DNA of 61,481 nucleotides from Aureobasidium sp. EXF-3400 (Eukaryota > Ascomycota > Dothideomycetes > Dothideales > Saccotheciaceae): positions 1 to 61,481 of the forward strand of contig SWBL01000313.1 of NCBI GenBank assembly GCA_024195585.1, in the 5' to 3' direction. This document shows, one piece after another, positions 30,653 to 41,740 of this stretch; the first letter of the stretch is position 1; each line of letters opens with the position of its first letter. A model generated the notes under the pieces. It was not told the DNA's origin, made no database searches, and saw only the letters and a program-made list of their open reading frames with translations. Position numbers and translations under genes: made by a program.

Positions 30653-31717
30653 ATGTCGTACTTTTTCGTGCATTGCGCGGTTCGTGCTCGCTTCCAAATA
30701 TCTTCATCGCTCCATCGCCAGTTCTGTGACCATACTGCACCTCTTCGCTCTTTCCAAACAGCATACAACAATCGCCTTGCCTCCCGCCAGATTAGACGGT
30801 TCACGAACTCGGTCAGAATTATGCACGACAAGTTCTCAGGCTCCGAAGCCCCAAACAAGGTTCGGATGATGGTGTTTGAGACAGATGAGCCGCACCCTGA
30901 GGACCATGAAGAGAAGGGAACATTTGGGGATGTGTTCGACAAGTTGTTCAAGGCTGCTGGTGACAACCACGACCCGCCGCTTGGAGTCGAGACAGCCATG
31001 AAGTTTGTTGTCGAGCCCAAGGGCGGAAAGGTGCCCACTGTGGATGAATTGAAAGACGTCCATGCTATCCTAATCACAGGAAGCATGTATGATGCTCATG
31101 GCGACGACGAGTGGATCCTCAAACTTATAAAGTTACTGCAAGGTATGACATGACACTGTGCTCTACCTAGCGCACAAATGCTAACAGCAATAGATCTATG
31201 GCAACATCGTCCCGATATCCGTTTCTCAGGAGTCTGCTTCGGCCATCAAATCCTCTGCCGCATGCTTGGAGCAAAAGTTGATACTGTTCCTGGCGGCGAC
31301 TGGGAGCTTTCACATACCCACATCACTCTCAGCGATGTTGGCAAGCAACTCTTCAGGACAAAGAACGAAAAGTTAAGACTACACCAAATGCACCAGGACC
31401 ACGTTGTGGAACCGCCAAGTTTAAAGACTACGGATCTGCTCAAAGATGGTCAGAAAGTCCACATCTGGGGAAGCTCAGAGCATACGGCTGTTCAAGGAAT
31501 ATACATCAAAGACCGCCTTTTCACATCGCAAGGCCACTTAGGCTTCGATGAGGACATGGTCAAACGGCAAATCAATCTGCGCATAGAGAGTGGCAGTCTC
31601 AAAAATATGGAACACGCCAGTGCGGCCAAGGAGACGGCTGATATGGAACATGATGGTGAGGTGGTCGCTGGCTCGATTCTACGTTTGTTCCATGGCGACG
31701 ACAACGACATTCCTTGA
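30653..31717 (+). CDS. Class I glutamine amidotransferase-like protein
   Basis: Two exons, 30653-31142 and 31194-31717; 337 aa. The first 56 residues (MSYFFVHCAVRARF...RRFTNSVRI) are Arg-rich and nearly acid-free, suggesting mitochondrial import; the ATG at 30821 (MHDKFSG) would give the bare enzyme domain. The domain shows AILITGSMYDAHGDDEW, the nucleophile elbow GVCFGHQILCRMLGA with the catalytic Cys, and LRLHQMHQDHVVEPP. Where many class I enzymes have the His-x-Glu pair (GHPEF), this protein has SQGHLGFDED, so Glu is replaced by Gly. Members of this fungal group are often labelled GMP-synthase-like, but no synthetase domain is present and the reaction is unknown. Confidence 0.8.
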
Positions 31718-31857
31718 GGGAATGTTGCGAATAGCAAACTTGAACTATTCTTTGATAGGGGCAAACAGCATTGTGGTCATGTATATACCTGTAAGGCCGT
31801 CTAATCCATCCATGATCATATCACATTGCGCCTGAGGGCCAGTCTTGACCGACAACG

Positions 31858-32266
31858 ATGTTAAAGACTTCATCTACCGTACTGCATCTATCAGGCGATA
31901 TCATGTTTCGGTATAATCCAATGCGACCGGTGAGACTATCTCGACCTCGGCGATTCTTCTCGCAATCAGTGTGGCGATGGGTTCCACGCTGCAGCACAAC
32001 CCACCACGCGCTTAATCGTGACACCGAGTGCACGAACGCGTCCCATTCAAAAGTGAGTTATTAATTCTTCTAACATTTAATCATCTGTTTCCCCACAACA
32101 ACAGGCAGAAGTTGTGATCCTTCGTGAACAGACCAAGGTAGGCTGCATACAGACAGCGCGCGGACTAGGCAACCATGCAGATCGAGACACCGCAGCCAAT
32201 GCGACTTTGCCAACAAGTTCACAGTTCAGCCTCACCAAGCCATCCAACACTTATAAGGCACTTTGA
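31858..32266 (+). CDS. Possible small spliced gene, mitochondrial-type N terminus
   Basis: Exons 31858-32052 and 32105-32266 join in phase to 118 aa, or 103 aa from the ATG at 31903. The intron is textbook: GTGAGT donor, TTCTAACAT branch site, CAACAG acceptor, 52 nt. From the second Met the protein starts MFRYNPMRPVRLSRPRRFF, rich in Arg with no acidic residue, like a mitochondrial presequence. Exon 2 continues AEVVILREQTKVGCIQTARG and stays open to a TGA just before the next promoter. No family is recognised. The splice signals are the main support; it lies between two plus-strand genes and could be a chance arrangement. Confidence 0.4.
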
Positions 32267-32420
32267 GATCGCTGTTCAATTTTCACTTACTTTCTCTTTT
32301 ATCATCACTTCTACTGTCCTCTGTCCTCTCTAAACACCATCATCTCGTCTTCGATTATTTTCCCTTTTTACCTTTGCATCACAACCAATCTCATTTTCTT
32401 ACACCAACGACTCGCAGACC

Positions 32421-34672
32421 ATGGCGCCTTCACGCATCGTCGAGGCGACTGAGCCTTCAGAAGAGTGCGAGTCGGAAATCAAGAGCCAGACCGACAGCAA
32501 GAGCGAGACAAACACAATCAATGGCACCGACAACGACACAAAAGACGACACGAAAAGTGAATCAGGTGGAAAGAAGACAGATACGAACGGCGAGAACAAG
32601 AGTGACGCCTCAGAAGAAGAGATCGACCCAAAGAAAAAGGTCGATGCTGCAGAGCCTATGAAGGCAGAACTGAAGCACCTCGACCGCAAGTACAGCGAGA
32701 AGCACCAGTGGTACTATGCTGAGACAGTCGAGGACAAAGCTGTCCCTGATCAGGTTGACTGGTAAGTTTCCCGGCTGCATAGGCTTGAGAAACACGATTG
32801 ATGAATGTTATGAATAGGTGGACAAAATATGCCCTCTGTGTGACGAGATACATGTCAGAAGATGGCAAGCGTGTCCAGAAAGTAGTCGTCCAGATCAACT
32901 CACAGCACCTCAAGGATCTGCTGAAGGAGGCGATCGGCTCTTACCCTGGCGTCAGTCTCGACACAAAGGACATTGCCCTGACACAGCCATGCCGACTCCT
33001 CTACCACTACCTCGACGAGATCAAGGCTCATGGCGAGAAGTTCGAGGCTGGTTCTGAAGCAGCAGCCCACTACCAAGTCCTCCTTAATCACATTGATGAG
33101 GAGTTTGGCGAGACGATCCAGGAGGCGAACAATCTCCGCGAGCAGAACGTCATGAGCTACCAGCATCTGTGGACTGTCTTCAAGCCCAAGACTGTTGCAT
33201 TTGCACGCGTGCTTGGTCAAGTTCAGGCCTTCCGTGTGCTGGACTCTCACTACCAGTGTGGCCAATGCCCTCGCATGAACATCCAGCTGCAGCAAGTAGA
33301 CTTCGACGGCAAACGTTTTGGCCACCGAACCGAACAGATGGCCATTCCTGCCTACATGGGAGCCGTCTCGATCAGCAAGCTCAATGTCGTCCCTCGTCTC
33401 TTCTTCCCTCATATCGAGGAGGTGGAGGAAGCTCTCATTGCAAGAGGTCGCCGTTTCGAGCAGTATGCTGGTATCCACTTTGCCGAGCACGCAGCTATTG
33501 CTTTGGAGCACGTCTACAACAGCGCTCGCGGTGACTATGATATCAATCGCGTCCACATTAGCGAGAGGGTCGTTATAGACTGTTTGACACACCACCGACT
33601 CAACCCTGACCTTGCCAAGAGCGTGACTCCTTTCGAGGACGAGGCCATCGTTCTCGTCAGAGATACTCACAATGGCAACGACGACGACTCTGACGATGAT
33701 AGCTACAACAGCTACGACTCTGATGACTACGACAGCGACGACGATGACGCGACAAAGCATCTTGCCGCCGAACTTATGCCCACCGCCAAACAATCCTTCA
33801 AGCCTTTGACTAACGAGCAATGCCTCCTCGCTTCTGCTTTGGTGCACGGTTTCTCCTTCACACACAAGAAGTGGATCGACATGTTCATCGACGAACTGGC
33901 TCCAGTCGAATGGAACGAGCAATGCTTCGACCAACTCGTCCTCGCACCCCGCCAGAAGAAACTCGTACAAGCTCTTGTCACCGAACACATCTCCAACAAG
34001 TCAGACTTTGACGACATCATCAAAGGCAAAGGCAAAGGCCTCGTTCTGATCTTGCACGGCCCTCCAGGCGTAGGAAAAACACTGACCGCAGAATGTGTGG
34101 CCGAACACTGCAAACGTCCGCTCTACGTGGTATCTTCCGGCGATCTGGGAACAGACAGCTTCACCCTCGACCAAAGACTAACCCAAATCTTGGATATGGC
34201 AAGCACATGGCGCGCAGTCCTTCTCATCGACGAAGCAGACGTCTTCCTCGAACGCCGTTCCCTGCACGATATGGAGAGAAACGCCCTCGTATCCATTTTC
34301 CTGCGTGTCTTGGAATACTACCAGGGAATCTTGTTCTTGACTTCCAACCGTGTGGATACTTTCGACGATGCGTTCAAATCGCGCATTCATGTTCCACTCA
34401 AGTATACTGGTTTGGACGCTTCTTCGCGCAAGCAGATCTGGAAGAATTTCCTTGACAAGGCAGAGGGTGGTGAGGGCGATTCAGTCGTTGATGAAGAAGG
34501 TCTTGACAAACTCGCCGTGCACGATTTGAACGGAAGACAGATCAAGGGTATCGTCAGAACAGCCACCAGTCTTGCTCGCTACGACAACAAGAAGTTGGAT
34601 CTGGAGACGCTGGAGCAGGTTGTCGAGATCCAGATGGACTTTGAGAGGGATCTCGTGGGAGACAAGCAGTGA
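32421..34672 (+). CDS. AAA+ ATPase of the fungal DUF7025 type
   Basis: Two exons, 32421-32761 and 32818-34672; 731 aa. The N-terminal 75 residues are a very acidic/Lys/Thr low-complexity region. A conserved fungal domain follows (VDWWTKYALCVTRYMSEDGK, LWTVFKPKTVAF, FGHRTEQMAIPAYMGAVSIS). An Asp/Ser/Tyr-rich linker (DDDSDDDSYNSYDSDDYDSD) leads to a C-terminal AAA+ module: Walker A LHGPPGVGKTLTAE, Walker B VLLIDEADVFLERRS, sensor 1 ILFLTSNRVDTFDDAFKSRI, and the lid region LNGRQIKGIVRTATSLA. The core resembles the Bcs1-like/spastin-clade AAA domains of large fungal families. Substrate unknown. It probably remodels a protein complex, location unclear (no signal peptide or membrane helix). Confidence 0.88.
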
Positions 34673-35105
34673 AGCATTGTAGCTGCTAATCAGGAATTCA
34701 AGGATGGGAACGGGGATAACAAAGGTCTCTGGACACTTAGTAAGGACGGCCCGTACTCTAGCGGTTCGAGATAGATAAAATGGAGAGCTAGGCATTCAGA
34801 AGCAGCAATGAGCATATTAAAAAACGACCAAACTGTATTGACATTAAGATCGCCATCTACCGGCGAACTGAAAATGAAGAATAGGACGATAGAACAGAAA
34901 AGATGCACCTGATTCGCTCCCACTCTATGATAACCGCCAACCGAACTCCCGAAATCCTGCATCCATGCTTGTGGGTGACTTTCTACCTTTTGCTCGACAA
35001 CCAAAAGGATAACAAAGGGGTATAGTATGCGCCAGGAAGGTATGAAGACCACTCCAACGCCGAATTAAGAGGTATCATGTTGTTTATGGTGAGTTGAAGA
35101 GGCTT
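34673..35105. other. Intergenic, convergent 3' ends
   Basis: 433 bp between the AAA+ gene and the minus-strand Cys-cluster gene. No feature recognised. Confidence 0.4.
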
Positions 35106-36421
35106 CTAAACTCTGGTGAACAAGTCGGGAGTGTGGTTGTCCATGGCCTCTTCTGTCAACGCGAAGCCCCCCACGACAGCGACCTCTGAGCCGACACTGG
35201 AATTGCTCGACACGGAAGAGGCCAAGCCGAAGGAATGGCCAGAGTAAAATTCGGGATCTGTCATGGCCTTGAGCGAGTATTGTGCTCTCAGCTCTTGGAC
35301 AGTCTCTTCACAACCAGGAAGAATTGTGTATGATGTAGTTGTGGGGATGGTGGGAAGGCTGATCGATGAGGTCGTGGTGTACGAGTGAGAAGGCGAATCG
35401 TCGTCGTTTATGGCGGTCGAAGTACGGTGCATGCGACGAGATGCAGAGTCAGAGACAAGTCTGATGGTGGAGCGGGGCGTGTGAGCGTGGTGTGGGTCTC
35501 TGAGATTCTCAAGGCTGTCTTCGCCCTCATGCGAACTCGACGACAGAGCGTCTCCGCAGCTTTCGTCGTCGAATTCATCATCAGTAGAGAAACCGTCGCT
35601 TGTGTAGCCTGACGATGCAGAGTGGGCTGGTGAGCCAATGGGAGATTCACCCCAGACAGGGAAGGGCACCAACTTGACAGGAGGACGGAGTCCAAGTGTC
35701 CTTGCAATGCGGGCATCCTTGAGGGGAAGGCCCTCTGTAAGTTCGAAGTTGTCGATGGGTCTGACTTCGTCTTCAAAGACTGCCTCAAACGAGGCCCAGC
35801 AACGCTCCTTGCGTACGGGACCGCAGCGCTGGCAGACCTTCAAGTCGCAGCGAACGTCATCTGATACAGTGTTGGTAGGTTCGGGTGCTTGGTGGTTGAT
35901 CGAGGGCAGGGGCTTGGTGGACCTTTCCAGGACTTGTTGCAGGTGTTGCTTCTGGCGGATGAGTTTCTGAACCTGGTCGTCGGTGTAACCACCCTTCTCG
36001 AACTCGTTGATGACAGACTCGCTAAAACCCAGTTGACGAAGTTCTTCTCCAGCTGGGCTGACAGGGTGTGTCAAGGACTTGAGAAAGGCAAAGTCTCCCA
36101 CCTCTGGGACATCAGAAGTGCAGTGGTAGAGCCAACCAAAGGGGGAAGGGTTGCGGCACGTATCACACGACCAGTTCCCGTAGATGCGGTCCATTCTGAT
36201 GTGTGTGCAGGCGCTGACGCATTGCGGAAGAGGGCGTCTTTTTGAACGACCAACAGGAGTCATGCCAGCCTGCAATGTATGGTCAACGATCTGTTGCTCG
36301 AGTGGCCTTTTGGAACGACATCACGTAGAGATCGTAGGGGTACGAGTAGGCATATGGTCGATACAAGCGGTAAGATAAAGGAGATCGTATGCGAACAACT
36401 TACTTGGGTGATGACGCTCAT
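35106..36421 (-). CDS. Conserved-looking fungal protein with two Cys clusters, function unknown
   Basis: Two exons, 36421-36404 (6 codons, MSVITQ) and 36269-35106; 393 aa. The small first exon is supported by a GTAAGT donor, a TTGCAG acceptor and matching phase; without it the start would be internal. An N-terminal Cys/His cluster (QCVSACTHIRM...NWSCDTCRNP...YHCTS) looks like a zinc ribbon. A helical UBA-like segment follows (LRQLGFSESVINEFEKGGYT). A second cluster reads KVCQRCGPVRKERCWASFEA. The C-terminal half is Ser/Thr/Asp-rich and probably disordered, with possible phosphosites. I do not recognise a named family; zinc binding and a regulatory role are inferred from motif shape. Confidence 0.72.
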
Positions 36422-37312
36422 GTTGAAGGAAGCGAGACGTTGTTGAAAATGGTTGGTACAAAAGATCGTGAGAAAGATGGGATGGTCTTGGTGTTGAGAG
36501 AAATGGAGGGATTTTGCGGATGTGCGCGAGTTGATGGACGGAAAAAGAAGCGAGTGAGTGCAATGGATTATTGTTGGTCTAGTTTACAAGCGTGCTCATA
36601 AGAGTGAAGGAAAAGGCAGGTACGGTATCAAGGAAAGCCCGTCCCAGGCAAGTGCAACTGGCTTGTTGCTCTGAGATGAGACACAAAGGTAGAATGCATT
36701 TTTCACGGAGCGAATCGAAGGCAGAGCAAATAGTGTCGAGGTCGGATCAGGATCGCAGACATGCTTTATGGGATTACACGGTATGGTACAAGCAGTGCGA
36801 CCTGGGCGATGCGTCTTGCCGGGCGACTACGTCTAGCGAATGGCAAATCCACCGTGGTAGCTCAATCGTCAGCGACTGAGGAGAATTTAGAGAGAGTAGC
36901 ACAGTTGAGATGTAGAAGCTTTTCCCCACCCTTGTGGCAGGGTCCTGACTCCTGATCAGGGACGGGTGGCCTTGTCGAGCGGCAGCTTGCAGTGCTCGAG
37001 CGCGACTGCAGCTGAAGTCCATCTTTTTGGAATCAGATTCGATCAAGGATGGTCTCGACAGGTTATACTGAGTTGGCAGATGTCTTGGGATGTTGCTGTT
37101 AGTGGAGAAATGACAGGTCGGCAAATGGTTCAGGCTTCGGCACCCCGCGAATAAGTGGGACCTCGGTCCAGCATAACCCCGGAGGAGGCCGCCTATCGCG
37201 AGTCCTTGTATCCCTGGTGTTTTGTTAGGCACGGCCCAGCCATCTGGTTTGACGACGACTCTTTCTCTGTCGTACGCCCTGCTCCAAAAATCTACAACAA
37301 CAACACGCAACA
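36422..37312. other. Divergent promoter region
   Basis: About 890 bp between two divergent genes, probably with long 5' leaders. A 179-codon minus-strand ORF (36774-37313) lacks any family signature and overlaps the promoter and start codon of the next gene, so it is not called. Confidence 0.45.
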
Positions 37313-38148
37313 ATGTCGTCGGTCAAGTTCGACGTCAAGGAGACGGTCGCCAGCGTCACTGGCACCCAGGACCTCGCCAATGAGGCCGGCGTTGCCCTCG
37401 CCAAAGGTGCTGGCGCTGGCGGCTACCTGGCTGTGAGTCCCGTCAATGCGACTGCCATGCCACCGCGACTGATGGAGAGTTCTAGGCATACTTGCGCCAG
37501 CTGCAGTCCAACCCTCTTCGCACCAAGATGATCACCTCAGGCTCGCTTTCTGGTGCCCAAGAAGTCCTCGCCTCGTGGATCGCAAAGGACCGCAACAAGG
37601 ATGGCCACTACTTCACCTCGCGTGTGCCCAAGATGGCCCTCTACGGTGCTTTCATTAGCGCTCCTCTCGGCCACGTCCTTATCAACATTCTGCAGAGAGC
37701 CTTTGCTGGCAGGACCAGTTTGAAGGCCAAGATCCTGCAGATCCTCGCCAGCAACTTGATTGTATGCTTCCTTGACCACCGCACACACCCGCGATCATCT
37801 GATTGACTTCTTTCGCAGGTTGCCCCGATTCAAAACACCGTCTACCTTTCCGCCATGGCCATCATCGCAGGCGCTCGCACTTTCCACCAAGTCCGCGCTA
37901 CCGTCCGTGCTGGTCTGCTCCCCGTCATGAAAGTCAGCTGGTGCACTTCTCCTCTATCTCTTGCCTTCGCCCAGAAGTTCCTGCCCCAAGAGACTTGGGT
38001 ACCCTTCTTCAACATCATTGCCTTTATCATCGGTACCTACATCAATGCACACACAAAGAAGAAGCGTCTGGCCGCCCTGAGAAAGAAGCACTACGGTGAT
38101 TCTAGAGCCACTGGCCGTCCTGAAGATGACAGACGTCCCAACTTCTAG
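37313..38148 (+). CDS. Mpv17/PMP22 family membrane protein
   Basis: Three exons: 37313-37432, 37486-37761 and 37819-38148; 241 aa. Small four-helix protein of peroxisomal or inner mitochondrial membranes, proposed to form a channel. Family landmarks are AYLRQLQSNPLRTKMITSG, the Gly/Pro-containing helix ALYGAFISAPLGHVLINILQ, ILASNLI-VAPIQNTVYLSAM (the Asn-Leu...Pro-x-Gln motif, split by intron 2) and LPVMKVSWCTSPLSLAFAQK, then FLPQETWVPFFNIIAFIIG. The usual WxxWP-type motif is represented by VSWCTSPLS. The N-terminal 40 residues have no strong presequence, favouring the peroxisomal group, as does the basic C terminus, but location is not certain. Confidence 0.87.
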
Positions 38149-38527
38149 ACTTGAAGTTTAGGCCATTGCAATCTCTGGTTCCTAGAAAGTGTGGTACAAT
38201 ATGAAGCTACGCACGCTTTTACTCGACGATGCTCTTTTCTCGCACGATTTGTTATGCATATATCCAACTAGCAGCTTTCTCAAGTCATTTGTTCTTACGT
38301 CCATGTTATGCTGCGACCCGTTCGTCAGTCGCAAGTCCTCCCACACTTCGTTCTACCAAGGTGACTTGCTAATTCGACGCCTCTTGATTTGAACATTGAT
38401 CACAACGTGTTAAATGTTTGTACGACAGGAGAGGGTAGTCTGACAAATACTCCTGATAGTTCGCTATGCTTGGAACACCAAAAATAAAGTATTATGAAAG
38501 CTGGTAAGGAAATCATCTTCATCAATT

Positions 38528-38622
38528 GGGGTTGTGGTCTAGTGGTATGACATCTTCTTAGCATTGCTCTTCGAGAAGTTCTGAGTTGGAGAAGGTTCTG
38601 GGTTCGATTCCCAGCTACTCCA
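38528..38622 (+). tRNA. tRNA-Ala (AGC), intron-containing
   Basis: Acceptor stem GGGGTTG pairs with CTACTCC including the G3-U70 wobble that defines tRNA-Ala; one T-T mismatch at position 6-67. D arm GTC...GAC, anticodon stem TCTTC with GGAGA, loop TT-AGC-A, T arm CTGGG-TTCGATT-CCCAG, discriminator A. The anticodon is at 38560-38562. A 23-nt intron (38564-38586) sits one base 3' of the anticodon, the standard nuclear position. The internal B box GGTTCGATTCC is intact. Confidence 0.88.
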
Positions 38623-38628
38623 TTTTTT
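38623..38628 (+). terminator. RNA polymerase III terminator of the tRNA gene
   Basis: The base after the discriminator A begins a run of six T residues, the normal Pol III stop signal. Confidence 0.8.
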
Positions 38629-39162
38629 GGTTTTTGCTTTCGCATCCTTGTTCCCCGGCTTGTTTCTTCTCTGCTTGTCGTATTCTCTTGCTCGAAGTTG
38701 TGATTTGGAAAACGCGAAGCTGCACCGTGTCTTTGGCCTCTCTTGTGGAAGTTTCTGCAACCTAAACCCAGTGTCTTTTTTTTTTCCTTTGCACGAGATT
38801 AAGAGGCGTCTACAAAACATTCAAGGGTTGTTTTCGAGCTACCGGATCGAGCTGTTACCGCAAAGTCCGATTAACGCCGACATCGATTGAACTGCTGTCA
38901 CAAATGGATTGCTAGATACTTTGCCAAACATCTTGATTTAGATGAGCTACCAGAAGACACCCAACCACAACAGAAGTTCTCATGGTCAACACATGCAGGA
39001 AATAATGTATGTCCATCAGAATTGCCGATTGGCCCCCAGGACTACGGAGTAGCTGCCGCTCAAAGGTAAGAGCATGATGACGCAACTGGGTCTCATGGAT
39101 TTGTAAGTCGGCGGTGGAGCTCTCATTTCAGTCGAGCTCTGTCTTGCCCTATAACAACCCAT

Positions 39163-40341
39163 ATGTTTTCTTCGGTCTTTCGAGCTCAGTATAGATCACT
39201 TGCAAGAACCAATTGCATCTCTTGTCAACTCAGACCATTCACATCGACCATCAGATTCAACATGAAGGAAGCAATCATCCGCGCCGGCCCCAAGGTCGAG
39301 ATCGTTGACTCGCCTGTTCCCAAGGCCGAGAAGGGTCAGGTTGTCATCAAGAATGTCTACTCTGGTAGCAACCCCAAGGATTGGTATGTCCGAGACCAGA
39401 GCAATACCGAAAGACGTGTCTAATGAGTCTATAGGAAGTACCCCGATATGACGAAGAAAGGAGAAATGAACCAAGGCGATGACATCTGTGGTACCGTCCA
39501 CGAGGTCGGTGAGGGAGTCTCAGAGTTCAAGAAGGGCGACCGCGTCTTTGCTTTCCACCAAATGCTCGCTCCTGGCGGCTCTTACGCCGAGTACTGTGTT
39601 GCTTGGGCTCACACCACCGCATACCTCCCCGAGCACGTTTCTTTCCAGGAAGGTGCTGCTATTCCCCTTGCTGCACTCACCTCTGCTGTCGGTCTCTACG
39701 ACCGCCTGAAGCTGCCCCAGCCTTGGACCCCTCGCAAGGATGACGAGAAGCCTATTCCTCTGGTCATCTACGGAGCTTCGTCCTCAATCGGTTACTACGC
39801 CACTCAGCTTGCCGTTCGTTCTAATATTCACCCTATCATCGGTGTTGCTGGTCGCGCCAAATCACATGTAGAGAAGCTTCTCGACCCCAGCAAAGGCGAC
39901 GTTATTGTCGACTACCGTGATGGCGATGAGGCTGTGCAGAAGGGCATCAAGGAGGCACTCAAGGGTGCTCAGCTTCACCACTGTTTCGACGGTGTCTCAG
40001 AGAAGGGCTCATACCAGAACGTCGCCGCGGTCATGTCAGAGAGCGGCCACATCACCCTTGTCCTGCCCGGCAGGGATTTCTCTGACTTGCCCCAGCACGT
40101 CAAGCAGTCCATCACCATGGTTGGAGACGTTCACAACAACCTCAAGGACTTTGGCTCAGTCTTCTTCCGCTACTTCGCAAAGGGTATCGATGAGGGCTGG
40201 TTCAAGGCCCAGCCTCAAGAGGTTATCCCTGGCGGTCTCACCGGTGTCGAGCAAGGTCTTGCTAACCTGAAGTCTGGCAAAGCCTCAGCTGTGAAGTACG
40301 TCTTCAAGATTGCTGACACTCCTGGTGCTGGTCAGTCGTAA
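39163..40341 (+). CDS. Zinc-independent MDR oxidoreductase (quinone-reductase/alcohol-dehydrogenase-like), possibly mitochondrial
   Basis: Two exons, 39163-39383 and 39435-40341; 375 aa. The first 33 residues (MFSSVFRAQYRSLARTN...) are basic and Ser/Arg-rich, like a mitochondrial presequence; the ATG at 39262 (MKEAIIRAGPKVE) starts the catalytic domain and could serve a cytosolic form. The GroES-like fold is seen in VVIKNVYSGSNPKDW-KYPDM, GDDICGTVHEVGEGVSEFKKGDRV and FQEGAAIPLAALTSAVGL. The Rossmann part has VIYGASSSIGYYATQLAV. The Cys/His set of the structural zinc site is absent, so an NADPH-dependent enoyl or quinone reductase is more likely than a classic alcohol dehydrogenase. Substrate unknown. 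Confidence 0.87.
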
Positions 40342-40684
40342 GAAGCAGGCCTTGGTATAATAATGATCACGAACACAGCAATAAGCTAGTATGAATCAAA
40401 GCATTTGCTACTATCGAAGATATCTCGCATCTTCTTCTGAGTCTTCCATGTGATCTTGAACCTCGCGTGTCTACTATGGTAATCATTAAGATTAGATCTG
40501 ACTCAAGTTCGAGAATAATTCGATGCAGATTCCAAAGCTGGGGACAATCGTTTTCCTCGGCAGGTCAACAGGGTAACGAATTATTCTTTTTTTCTTCTTT
40601 TTTTTTCTTCCTTGCGCCATCAGGGTCTCGAATTCGAGGTTTCACAAAAAAATCTCCCGTAAAGACTCGATCTCCTCATGAGAA
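40342..40684. other. Intergenic, promoter of the SET gene
   Basis: 343 bp with a T-rich tract near 40583-40610. No other feature seen. Confidence 0.4.
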
Positions 40685-41740
40685 ATGTCAGCACCAGCAT
40701 CTCTTCACGCTGCAACAATCTTTGCTGTCCGCGAAACAGCAGAATCTGGACGAGGAGTCTACGCGACACAATTCATTCCCAAAGGCACGCTTCTCTTTGA
40801 GACAGCAGAGATCGCAGCCAGCGTCATTTATCGCGAGTACTGGAAGGAAGTCTGCTCGCAATGCTTTCTTTATGACAGAGGTCGGAATTGGCGCATCCGA
40901 GATGCAAAAGCTGGACTGGCATTCTGCAGCGAGGAATGTCAAAAGATATGGAAGAACGATGAGGTGAACAACGAAGAAGCAGCAATCGCCATTGAGGGAT
41001 TAGGAAAGACAGGACAATCCAATGCGTCAGATCCGGATGAAGATCCAGAACACCTCCTACCTCGACCAACGGTACAAGAGATAGACGCAGCATGGGCGAC
41101 AGCAGAAGAGACGGCAATAAAGATTCGCGTCGCACGAACGTCCACCAAACCCTCCAAATCAGAACGCCGCCTCCTGACACAGATACTCGCTACACCACCG
41201 ATACGCGGCGTGATAGCCTACCAGCTACCAGCGCTTTTGACAGTCGCAAACTCGCCGTCATTGTGGTCCGATGTGCTGATCCTCGAATCGGAAACCATGC
41301 CGTATATCTCGCCAGCAGACCTCAAGTTTCAGATCACCAGTTATCACCACCTCTTAGCTTGCGCACCACTCTCCCTGCTGGACCACATTACTGCATCCAA
41401 TCTCCGCACGTTGGCAGCAAAATCATCACATAATGTCTTCAATATTTGGTCGCAGGATTTGGACGAGGATACAAGTGGTGGTAGCGAGTGTCTAGGCTAC
41501 GGACTTTGGACAGCAGCGAGCTATTGGAATCATAGCTGTGGACCGAATATACGAAAGAGGCGTGAGGGACGGATGTGGAAGTTCTGGGCAGATAGGGATG
41601 TACAGGTGGGCGAGGCACTATGCATCAGTTATCTGGGTGGTGATGAGAAGCATATGACGAGAAGCGAGAGGAGAGAGAAGCTCAAAGAGCATTGGAAGTT
41701 TGACTGTGCTTGCGCAAGGTGTGAAGAGGAGGTCAGTTAG
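40685..41740 (+). CDS. SET-domain protein (SMYD/Set6-like lysine methyltransferase)
   Basis: 351 aa. A split SET domain: the N-terminal part AVRETAESGRGVYATQFIPKG binds S-adenosylmethionine, then a reduced MYND-like Cys insert (VCSQCFLYDRG...GLAFCSEECQKIW), a long helical insert, and the C-terminal SET core with GLWTAASYWNHSCGPNIRKR (NHSC motif), ALCISYLGG (catalytic Tyr) and the post-SET cysteines FDCACARCEEE. Likely methylates lysine on histones or other proteins; target unknown. The ORF ends at TAG 41738. The last codons overlap a possible donor (GTCAGT), and splicing to about 41788 would only swap the final two residues for a short unconserved tail, so the simple end is kept. Confidence 0.87.
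   Translation: MSAPASLHAATIFAVRETAESGRGVYATQFIPKGTLLFETAEIAASVIYREYWKEVCSQCFLYDRGRNWRIRDAKAGLAFCSEECQKIWKNDEVNNEEAAIAIEGLGKTGQSNASDPDEDPEHLLPRPTVQEIDAAWATAEETAIKIRVARTSTKPSKSERRLLTQILATPPIRGVIAYQLPALLTVANSPSLWSDVLILESETMPYISPADLKFQITSYHHLLACAPLSLLDHITASNLRTLAAKSSHNVFNIWSQDLDEDTSGGSECLGYGLWTAASYWNHSCGPNIRKRREGRMWKFWADRDVQVGEALCISYLGGDEKHMTRSERREKLKEHWKFDCACARCEEEVS

Larger units (their letters stand above)
38149..39162. other. Intergenic region carrying a tRNA gene
   Basis: About 1 kb. Contains the tRNA-Ala gene at 38528-38622 and, further right, the promoter of the MDR oxidoreductase. ORFs across the tRNA and at 38887-39069 are chance frames. Confidence 0.55.

Noticed and set aside
32900..33988. 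362-codon minus-strand ORF inside the AAA+ gene
   Set aside because: Antisense shadow produced by the codon bias of the real gene; the plus-strand frame carries the Walker motifs.
36774..37313. 179-codon minus-strand ORF upstream of the Mpv17 gene
   Set aside because: No domain, lies across the promoter and start codon of a clear gene.
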